From the NCBI GenBank assembly GCA_963995525.1, contig OZ023211.1, forward strand, positions 58,563,127 to 58,627,126: 64,000 nt of DNA, read 5' to 3'. Positions within the stretch are counted from its first letter, which is position 1; the number at the start of each line of letters is the position of its first letter. Under the pieces are notes generated by a model. The model saw only the letters and a list, made by a program, of their open reading frames with translations, made no database searches and was not told where the DNA came from. The stretch is from Escarpia spicata (taxonomy: Eukaryota; Annelida; Polychaeta; Sabellida; Siboglinidae). This document shows positions 21,797-33,700 of the stretch, piece by piece. The position numbers and the translations under genes are program-made.

Positions 21797-24700
21797 CTTC
21801 CGCAACATCATGCATGGTGACGATGCTGTCTGTGACAGGGTGCAAGATATTGAGGATATAGTAACACAAGGTGATGAAATCATAAAACATACATCAGTGA
21901 AGAAACTCATTCTTCCTCATGTCCGACCACAGACGAAGACCTTTGGGCAAAGAAACGGGGAGTGTGTGCAGGCAGACAGCATCATCCCAGGTAGGCAAAA
22001 AGGAGGATGTACTCTCCTCCTGGTTTTATAAACCATTTAAACACCCGATCCAAATGTATCAGCAATTGTATTTATATATATATATAAACATTGCTAGTGT
22101 ACTGAAATGCGCAAGAGCACCCTATGTGTAGCTGTGATTTTACATCCCATCTAAATAGCACTAATTGTTTTTATTTTATTATTTAACTTATTTTTAATAC
22201 CTAATAGCATGCGCATAAATGTTTGTCTACATCAGTTGTTGATTTTATACAGGTTCATTTGCCAGGCTAAGTTTCTCTTGGGGTAACTATTACATATTTT
22301 TTCATATTTCATTAGTCCTTGAAATAACACCAAATGAAGTTGTTCTTTAATAAAGGGAGGCAGTCTGGCTCAGGGACTAATGCAGGATAATATTTTTGCC
22401 CGTCATGACACTGCCATATATATATAGCAGCATTCGAAATAGCACTTGTCTGTTTGGGACAAGTGATTTTTGGCCCGGACAAATAAAATGACTCTACATG
22501 GTTATTTGGTGGATAAGTGAAAATTTACAGTAAATAGTGACATGTGCAACATTGCAAACTTTTTATTTGAGGAAATTCAAACATAAATGAAGTTCGCTAG
22601 CAATCGTGCGCATTGCAATTTTTTAGTGTGTCAGTGCCTGCATTAACAAGGTCATCCGCTGAGCGCACTTAGCTAGCTCTGTCATACGCGTAGGACAGAC
22701 TCCGCATCAGCCATCGTTGATCGAGGCTGTGTTTCACAAAATCGTAAATCGTTCAGTTTGGCCGACATACAACTTGCTTCCACTCACGGATCATATTTTA
22801 TTAACTTTGGAAATACTAGACTTTATATCGCTATCTGTTATTTGAATAATTATATAGTTTTAACCATTATTACGCCTACCCCATGCGGACTCGGCAGTCT
22901 TCCAAGTCATCGAACGTTAGCCGATCCAGATCGGTGACAATTTTCAAAACTTGTAACTGGCTCTCCGGTAAATCTATGGTGGTGGTTGATAAACAGAATA
23001 TTAATTACATTTCTGAAGTGTTGTGTCTATGTAAAATTAATTTTAACCATAAATTGTGAGTTTTCGAAGCTGAATTACAACTAAATGTATGAATTATATT
23101 CTGCCTGGTAAATGTAATTCAGGCACCGTTAAAACTGTTTTATCATCATTGAAATGGTAATGCATACAACATTTAGGAAAAATATGTGTTTGTTTGCTGA
23201 TGATCAATTGAATATTATCTTCATTTGTAAAATACAGAACTTTCTTAATATTGAAGTTCATAGAGGTTGAACAAATAATATTAGATTATATAGTTTATTA
23301 TGATTTTTGTGACAATATTTCCTGGCTTTGCATTGGTCATGTTCCTGATGGTTGAGTGGCATCTTCAATAACAAACTGATGCCAACATTTTACAGCAGTG
23401 TTATATTTTATAATTATATATACCATATTAAGCATAAACAGTTTTTGCAACATTAAAACAAATAGCAAGGAAAACAATTGTCTCATTCCTGTCATCATAA
23501 TAATTATTTGTAAATAATAAAAGCGTTCATATCAGCATCACAAAAATATTGGTATACATTATGTAACGTGTCTACTTTGATGAATATAATAATGAAATTT
23601 CAAAATTTGTAGATTAAATAAAATTGTGTCTTTGATATCCCAAGTCACTCAGATGTACATGCAACAAAACAGCAGTAAAATAAGACAGACGTTTTATGTT
23701 TTTTCTGAAGCTTCGATTCCCCGTGACAATCACTCGGACAAGTTAAAAATTTTCGGACAAGTAGATTTCAAAACTAACTTGTCTACATCGCTGTATAGTG
23801 ATGTGACCATATTAATAACAACACTGCATCACGAGAGGAATAACATCATTTATTTACCAAATCAATTTGTTGCCAATAAGAGCCTGCAACATGACAACCA
23901 AAATCAGCAACATAAGAAGCAGCTTTCAGTGAAAAAAATTCAGTTGTGCTGAACGCGACGACACAGGCAGAGATGATGATGCCAAACGCAACGACATGAG
24001 CAGAGGTGACGATGCCGAACACAACGACACGGGCAGGGGTGGTGACGCTGAACATGACGACAGGGGCAAACGTATCACTGATGACACACGCACAGCCACT
24101 GGCACAGTGTCCATTTGGTCCACTCCACCATCTTCCCGATGAATGGGAGTCAATGTAATTTTCGATGGGAGTCAATGTAATTTTCGTTGGTTTTGATTCG
24201 CAAAAAGCGTAATGTCATTTCGACATTTCTTCGACAGCAGTGGCGTGGTGAAGACAAAAATGTTATTAATTGCTATAATAATGGTATTTTCATATGGAGA
24301 ATAACGGGCCAGCATGTGAATGCTAAATAAGGAAATCGTCCATAAAGTCGGCTAAAATGATGCTATTGTAATTTGGCCGAATCGCATATTACGAAACAGT
24401 TTTAGGGGTGAAATTAGCACCACGTTAACAAGGTGCAAAATGCAATTTGTTTATTGGCAATTCAAACACCAGAAACTTTTCCAAAACTGTGCAGACACAA
24501 GTCTTGGTAGTGCCAGTTTTTGACTGACAGCAGTAATTAACAATGTAGCTACGCTGTTGCATTAAAGCAGCATCCATTTGAATATTGCGACAAACTAAAC
24601 ACATGCCACGGGCGCGTAGAGTATTTCCAGGAACTGCCCTGTAAAATCTGTGCCAACGTCGGAGAAAGGCTCCACTCATGCAGCACCAGTCACACAGTCC

Positions 24701-27700
24701 TTCGTGTATAGCAGTAGCACGGGTCATTACACTGGTGACGGGTTTGTACCAGTCAGTCAAAGTTCTTACCCGCTCCCGGCCGACTCAACCCGTCCAAATG
24801 ACAGGGTGACGGGTCTCTGCATTAGTCTGAGTCTGTTCCTTGTTTCCTCAGACAATAACAAACATGTTGGTGTTGTGCTGCATATTAAAATCATGTAAAC
24901 TTAGTTAGCCCATAACAATGTTTGCAAAGCTTGCAATTTGTTCAAATCGTAAGCAAACATCCAGTTTCAAAACAAGCTTTATTGGCAACATTGCCAAGGT
25001 GGGCTGAGTTAATTGCAACACCCTTTGTTAGTCAACAGTTTTCTACAACACAGCCAATTCAGCAGACGTCATCTTTTTCCTTTACTTATTTCTGGGTAGA
25101 GGACAGGCTGCCTCCTTTTAAGTAAACTATTTTAAATGTAGTGTAATTTATGGTATCAAATATAGCATCTGGAAATAATTTCACGGGTAGAGAATTTCCA
25201 ATTATATGCTCTGTTGTGTGCATGTTTCATTTGTCTGGAAAACCTGTTGACCTCGATACATACACTGGAAAGAAAGTGTCTGGATTAACAAAGTTTCTCT
25301 ACGTGTGAACAGGCACACAGAAGATCTATGTGAAGACATGGGGCTGTTCTCACAACAATTCTGACAGTGAATACATGGCGGGGCAACTAGCCGCGTATGG
25401 ATACACAGTCACAGGTAGGTATAGAGTCAGGACTGTATATCATGACTGCAAACATTTACACAGTCACATTGAAAGTAATTTCCACACACTAACACATATT
25501 CTGGTCATCTTCAAAAACTAATTACCCAGGGTACCTTATTTACCTAAGTTACCTGAAATTGAAATTAAATGTACACACAGTCTTTTTCTGTTCATTTTAT
25601 GATGCATTGTAACATTCTGTATTTAATTAAACAAACTCAGTCTATGTTTTTTTCATTTTTTTAATATTAATAATATCTGTAACTTAGTACTAACAATTTT
25701 TCTATCACACATATTGATAAATAACGTCAGTCGTACAAATGAATCCTTCTTATTGAGTAGGGCAAACTCTATAAAGGTATTTAAGCTTTGCATATGATAT
25801 CAAGAAAGGTTAAATAAAATTTACTATTCTGAAGAATGTTGGGTAATTAGTCATATGAGAGATGTGATGTGTTCTCCAGACGACAAACTCTCTGCGGACT
25901 TGTGGCTCCTCAACAGTTGCACTGTGAAGGGACCCGCAGAGGATCATTTTAGAAACGACGTCACCGAGGGGCATAAGTTGGGCAAACCAGTCGTAGTCGC
26001 AGGCTGTGTGCCTCAAGGTCAACCCAAGGCCAAATACATCGAGGTGAAGAGATGGAATTCCACTTTATTACACTGTATTTTTTATTTTACAGTTTATTAT
26101 CTTCTGCGTATAGCATTGTTGTGCGAGTGTGTGTGTAATGTGTGTGCATTGAGTATACCTTTATTTCTTTACATCAACTGTGTATTTTTCTTATTAGTCA
26201 TATTAATAATTCACAGAACATTGAGTACACACTAAAATAAGTTGAAATCGTACTGAATTGCTAGGGCAGTGTGTCATGTTATCTCCGTCTAAGACTTAAC
26301 TAAAGTAATAACAAATGCTGGAGTGTCGACTTGTTGTTTCAGGGTCTAAGTGTGATTGGGGTTCAGCAGATTGACAGGGTTGTGGAGGTGGTTGAGGAGG
26401 CCCTCAAAGGTAACTCATTGCTGGGACATGCAAACAAATACATTTAAAATTTTTGCTGAGATATACACCATGTTGTGTTTTTTGTAAATACCTTTACATT
26501 TCAAACTGGTTTCAAATTTCCAGTTTGGTTTATCGGTGTAGTGTTTATATCAACCAACATGAACATATAACTTTGATGTCTAGCCATGTGATGTCTTGAT
26601 AAAAGAATTAAAATGTCATGTTAAACAGATGAAAGTCCATATTTTGAATGCGTGAAATAATGTGGTGTCAAAACATGATGAAAACTGTCAGTATTTAGTC
26701 ATTTTTCATGAAAGTTATGTGGATGTTTTGTAGGCCACACCGTCAGATTACTGGGGCAGAAGAAGAAATCAGGCAGAAAGCTCGGTGGAGCCACGTTAAG
26801 TCTTCCAAAGATACGAAAGAACCCACTCATAGAAATAATTGCCATCAGCACAGGGTAAATACTTGCGGAATGTCTGCTGTCTTTTTAAATCGTCTGATTG
26901 TATCATTTGAAACTTGTCAAACCCACATCTGTTGAATCTATTCTAGGGCACTTATATCTGCCCATAGAATGGCTGTGCTAGATATGGTAACCACCATGTT
27001 TACACAGACTTTGATTGGGTTTTGTATGCCATATTGATTATGAATACCTACATCATTTCTGGTGCATTATTGAATAGTTTAAATATAATTTATTTGCCCC
27101 ATTTCACTCTGCATTTGCGCTTATATTCTGTATAAATGTAGTTTCAGTGTAACATCAATATTATGTTTGACGTTATTTAAATGTTTGCCTCTTTTGAAAC
27201 TGATTTTGTAATTGTGTCTGGTGAACTTTGGTAGATGTCTGAACCAGTGCACTTATTGTAAGACAAAGCATGCCAGGGGGGAACTGGGTAGTTACCCCCC
27301 AGACGAAATAGTGGAGAGGGCGCGGCAATCTTTCAAAGGTAAGTAGCTCATCTCTTTAATGTCTGGTAGCTGATGCCATCTCGGTTATTTCCTTATAAAA
27401 CATAGTTTGTTAGCATTATTTGTTACACACTCCTTTATTAAAACGACACACATAATAACTATTCACGCAGATATGAATGATTCGTATTGAGTTAAATTAT
27501 TTGCCTAGGGAGTTTTTACTTTTGCTTTGTTTCTTTAGAGGGAGTCGTTGAATTATGGCTCACATCTGAAGACACTGGAGCTTATGGACGCGACATTGGT
27601 CACACCCTACCCGAGTTGCTATGGAAACTAGTCGAGGTCATACCCGAAGGAGCCATGTTACGACTCGGCATGACTAACCCCCCGTACATTCTGGAGCACC

Positions 27701-30700
27701 TTGAGGTGATTGATATATGTCATAAACACATCATGCAGTGAAGTGTTCTTAGGTCACTGGGACAGGTTTTTCCATAATTAAGAAAGACCATAAAAAGGTG
27801 TTAGCTTTGATTTCAGTAAACTTGGTTCAACTAAGGTGGACTTCACTGTGTGTTGCTGAGTGATAAGCTTTGTTAATCAAACGATTCAGTTTGATCATTA
27901 AATAAATAAGATGGACCAAGGGGGTGGAGGAAAAGAATTTCATTGTTATTTTGTGTAGAATTTATCCAAAATAACATGCAATTCATGTCAGGACAATTAC
28001 TATGTTTATTTATATTTAGTTTTTATGTATTTCACAGTCAAGTCAACCTGTTTTCTTTCATTTTGTTTTGATAGCTTTATGCTGTGTTCGTTAAACAGAC
28101 TCCGACTAGATGGCAACCTGGTGGTCAGTCAAAACAACAAAAGTAAAATGGTCAGTTTGAATGTGAAATGTGTAAAAAGATAAATTATTTAAATCAACCA
28201 GTCTGATGAACCTCTTCACATATTTTCATGTCAAGATTTGTTAAATTAAGGGGCTATACTCCTCGTTAAATGTTATATTATTTATTAACTTTCATATCTT
28301 AAAAATTACTTGTCCTATCTTCACCAAGTTTGCAGTGTACTACGTCTGTGTGAAAAGAAGTTGTATACTGGTAACCAGTTAGTTTTGTAGAAAGTCCCAT
28401 GGAACATAATAGATCTTTGTTCTAACAAATAGTATATTAAGTTGTGCAGTGAAGTAGTTTCGCTGAATAAATAGTAAAACATTTGGTGACAATTTTATTT
28501 TTAATTAATATTTGTTTACATATTTTTAAACATATCAAAAATTCATGTATATGTGGCACTGTTGATGGCGTGTTGCAGGAGATGGCAAACATCCTACACC
28601 ACCCCCGTGTATATTCCTTCCTCCACCTCCCCGTCCAGTCCGCCTCAGACAGTGTACTTATGGACATGAAGCGAGAGTACTGCCAGGCAGACTTCAGACA
28701 CGTCGTTGACTTCCTCAAAGCCAGGTAACTGCTTCAATCCAGGTTCAACATAGCCTAGATTGGTGGTAGCACCCCTATCACTAGGCCTAGAAAAATAATG
28801 GGTTACCATAGTTATACACTAGGCGGCGTTATCCCAAATCTGGGTAGAGACCATGATTGGCTCGGAGGCCAGCTATGAAACAAAAAAATAATGTGAATAA
28901 ACTTTTATCAGGTAATACTATGCTTTCCAAATTATTCAACATTTAACTTATATTGAAACAAATGACACAATAAAATAAACCAAAATGAAAATATGTCAGT
29001 GTTAGTTTGTTTGCCATATCCTCCACTTAGTCACAAAGTGGCACATTACACAGTGGACATTTGGTCAAGTTCTACTTTTTATTTTATGTATAGCTATTTT
29101 GTAACTTCATTTCCTTATCAAAAACATACATAAGATGTAAACGTTAATAATTATCAAACACGTAAGACAGTTTTTGTAGATGTGTTATTTAGTGTTTGAT
29201 TCAAGCAGTGGAAGGTTTTCTAATATTGATGTCCTTTTAAGCCTTTAGACCTTAAAGTCGGCTAAACCCGTCCATAAGTTGGCCAAATCCAGCGCAAAAT
29301 AACTGTGTAATGTTGTATTGTAGAGTGGCGACGTCTAGCGGATAGTCTTGAAAACGCATTAGAAACAATCTTTGAATGTACAGATATTTTCGTGTTTTGG
29401 GTCAAATAAGTGGGGAAAGGGGACTACTGAGGTCTACAGGGTTAAGAGATCATGCAGAGTTAATAACTGCAGTTGATGACTTACGCTGTTGCTGTGGATG
29501 ATGTCAAGACACAATGACACAAAATGGTTCAGGGTTTCTCAGGACAGCTGATATTAAATTTTATGCTGGCACTAATCAACTTCACTGTTGGTGTTTTAGA
29601 GTGCCTGACATCACCGTCGCTACAGACATCATATGTGGATTTCCAACAGAAACCGATAAGGTTTGTGCCACTTGGTCAGATTATAGTAATCATTATTTAT
29701 AATGATAATTCTTACACAAAAATTGACATGGGCAGGGTTTGTTTAAATAATTGTGTGTGTCCTTCTGATAATATGATGAGATATGTCTAGATTACTTTTT
29801 GTATTGTACAAGAACCTGTCGGCATCTTGATGAATTGCTCAACGGAGCATTCCAGAGCATCGCAATTCCTTCCTCTGCATTCTAAAAGCTATTCAAAAGG
29901 AATGTATCTTTTCATGGACCAACCTATATGCCGAGTATAGACTATTTTCTAACTATGTTATTATTACTGTGTATATTGTTGTCTGTGTATATTGTTGTCT
30001 GACAGTTAGTATAAATTTGTTATTATTATTCTTACCTATTTATTATAGATATATATTTTAATGTTTTCAATAATTTTAATAGCTACATTCCGTATCTAGT
30101 GATTGTATTGCGCCTCTGAATGGTAATTATTGCTAGATGGCACAGAGAAATGCAGTAAAATTTTTATTAATTTATGAGTACCAAGTAATTGGAATCTGTG
30201 TGACGTGTCCTCTTGTCATCTGACAGGACTTTGAGGAGACCCGTCAACTGGTTGAAGAATACAAGTTTCCCAGCCTCTTCATCAATCAGTTCTTCCCCCG
30301 ACCAGGGACTCCGGCGGCCAAGATGAACCGTGTTCCTACACAGGATGTTAGTACACTAGACTATCCCTCCCTGAGCCTTGGCCAATACAACATGCGAAAA
30401 TCTATCTAGGCAGATGAAATAAAGTTGAAACTCACTTTATGGTAACCTTGGTAATCCAGCCACCTTGCAATTAAGGATACCCTGGGACAGTCACAAATTA
30501 TTAAATTAAATTATGACAGGAAATTTCTCCCATTAATGCGGTCACTTCAACATTGAAGTCATCTTTAGTCAGTCCCGAGGGTGACCTTAATAGAGAGGTT
30601 CCACTCAGTCCTGTGGTGACCTTAATCGAGAGATTCCACTCAGTCCCGGGGATGACCTTAATACAGAGGTTCCACTAATTCCTGAGGGTGACCTTAATAG

Positions 30701-33700
30701 TGAGGTCCACTCAGTTCCGGGTGTGACCTTAATAGAGAGGTTCCTCTCAGTTTTTTTTTTCCTGGCTCGTAATGTTATTCTTTGTGACAATGATATAGGG
30801 TAAAGTTTTTAAAATGACAACTATATGCGGGAAAGATTGATTTAACAGATGTCATGCGGGCCTTGTAAAATAATGCAAATTTTTGGTAGACAAGGCTGGT
30901 GGAGGTTGATGGAGGTTTCGCATAGAATAATGGTTGTGATGCAGGCAAACGGGGAACATACTGGATCTGTGAATTCAAAGCTTCACATAGATCAGGAGGG
31001 TTAGGGTTAGGTTGAAGTGAAATGACGCTATTGTGTAGTGTGATTTGACTGTGCCTGATCTAGGTAAAGAAACGAACCAAGATTCTGTCTGAAGTGTTCG
31101 CCTCATACCGACCATATGACCACAAGGCAAGTCACATTTTGTTGTCAATACAAATCTGTTTGTGTTCTAAACTGTATGCAACTAGACCCTTTGTTCATGT
31201 GTCAATTTCTCAAACTATTGTAGTTTAACCAGTTTTATACAAGTTCACATCAGTTTTTCATCACATAAAATTTACACAAATTTTGTAGCAATGGAAAGTA
31301 CACATAATTAGAAAATATTAGTCATGGTGAATTATTATTAATACCTAGGATTTATTATATGTGTATCTGTAGCGGAAAGGAAAATAATAGACAGTCTGTT
31401 CACAAACTGGAATTACAATTCCATTTTTGCTTTTGTAAATGAACAAGAAACAAAAATAACAAATAATTTGCTGTAATTGTCCAGCACTAGTAGTTATAAT
31501 GACATTGTGAATGTGACTGAGAGGTGTTTGGAGTTGGCTAATGTCATGGCGATGGTCACTGACCATGGTGTCATCTGTTGCAGGTTGGTTGGAGACAGAC
31601 GGTCCTAGTGACTGAGGTATCACATGACGGTCAGTATTATGTGGCCCACAACAAGAGCTATGACCAGGTCAGTGTGAGTCCACATTTGTCACAATTCCTG
31701 TGTATTACACTCGTTTCATCCTTTAGACTGAGGTGTCAAGCATTGGGAAGGATATATTTATCTTTGTTAGTTTTTATATACACTACTTTTTCTTTTTCAA
31801 ATAATCTCTAATCATTTCCTGAATTATTTTTTTATTTTATTTTATATGAATACCTTTTCTGTGAAATCTTGCTCTGGCATACCTCTACACCTAGTAAAGC
31901 TTCCAGTTGTCAATAATGTATGTATTGCAGAATGTTTGCACTGCAATCCTTAGTTTATTTCATGTCAGAAAAGCACCTGACATCTTAATTCTTTACATTT
32001 AGCCAGTGCTGGTACAAGTACTCCAATAAAGTAACAAAGTAAAAGTACCCCCCCAAGAAAGTACTTAAGTAAAAGTAAAAAAGTACTTATCGAAAAGTAG
32101 TTAAGTAAAATGAAAAAACTATCCGGCTATCAGATTATTCCAGTATGTGTCCATTATCCAAAATGGACACATACGCCAAGCAAAGTTTTGTTTAGGTAAA
32201 TACTGATGCCACTACTACGTAATAATAATAATAATAAACATTATTTACTCATGATAATCAACGGATCAAAAATAAATACAATTGTATACAACAGGAGAGA
32301 AGAATGCAAACTTAATTAAACTGCATTACAACCGTTAACAGACCCGTATGGCATATCGTACGTTGTGCATTACTTTTTCAATGAGCCAGAGTAGTTTTCA
32401 ACAAACAGCAAGTATTTACCACTGTTACCTCACTCTGTCTGATTGACTCAAGACAAATGCATCAGGATGTTTTGTCATATGTCTGGGAGTTGGTGGTGTG
32501 CAGGTAGCCACTAACTAAAGTTGCTATTATAAGATGAAGTGTTGGTCAAACATTACCCAGCAATTAATCAGTGAATGAATGGGAAGCCAATAAGGCCTGT
32601 CCCATTAGCCTTGCTTGAAAAGGGGTTTTGGCTGAGGACTAAGCTTCAAAGGACCATTGAGCCTCTTTTGACAGGCAGCAATTACACTGTTCCAATATCA
32701 CCTGCTTGTAATCATCAGGGTTAGCACAAAAGAAGCCATGATTCCTTCAAAGTGTAGTCAGTCAGGGATTACTAATGCAAACAAAAACCGGTTGAAGCTG
32801 CAGTAGGAAGTAGAAAGTAAAAATGTACAGATAAATGTACTTTGTTACAAGTACATTTAAAAAAATCTACTTAAGTACTGTAACAAAGTAAATGTACTTC
32901 GTTACATACCAGCCCTGCATTTAGATACAAGGTATCATCATTCATATGTCATCCAATAATGCAAGAAATAACCTATAAGATACTCATACACATTTGAATG
33001 ATAATTAAAGTGTCATGATTTATGAGCACAAACTAATTTACTCAGGCAGGTTTCGTGAAGCGTACTTAAAGTTATGCAATCATTCAGCGTAACACATTTG
33101 CGTCAATTCGTGTGTTTGCTTATTTAAAAACCGCGTCATTTACTAAGACAATTATCGTAACGTTAAGTATGTTCTAGGCCACTCATGATACGAGCGCCAG
33201 CTAATGTCCCTGTTAAGTGTACATCCTATCTCTTTACTTTGATGTCTCTGTACAAACATTCAGGTAGCATCATTCTTAATTCACACAATCAACCAGTCAT
33301 GGGAGAAATAACCTATGAGATACTGTGATACACGAGTTAATAATGACAAAAGTAGCTTGATTAATGAGCACCAGCTAATTTATGCAAGCAACAGCACGGA
33401 GACAAATATAGATATGAAAAAGGCCAAATGGATGACGTTTGTTTATTATGGGTAACCAGTGTATAAGCTTTTTTTGCACACTAATATTTAAATGAAAGAA
33501 ATGTGGACTCTACAACCCAATGCCAGGCCTGTGACTGAGCCCATACTAGTCTCCTGAGCATCAGGCTGTTAGAGCCCACATTTCAACATATAAAGCAGCA
33601 GCGGTATTCCTAGAACAATTGAAAGGAATGACATGTAATCACAGCAGAGCTTGTTATATAATTTACTGGCCACAGTTCTTGTGTAATCATAAATGTAGTA

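Larger units (their letters stand above)
22030..25312 (+). other. CDKAL1 intron 1
   Basis: The longest intron of the gene, with no host exon visible. It contains two related, inverted segments around 22430-22500 and 23700-23805 that share ACTTGTC and GGACAAGT words and TATA-flanked CAGC ends. They might be the ends of a decayed DNA transposon. Confidence 0.4.

Noticed and set aside
22430..23805. DNA transposon bounded by TATA-CAGC ends
   Set aside because: The two ends share words but do not align well as inverted repeats, so only noted in the intron entry.
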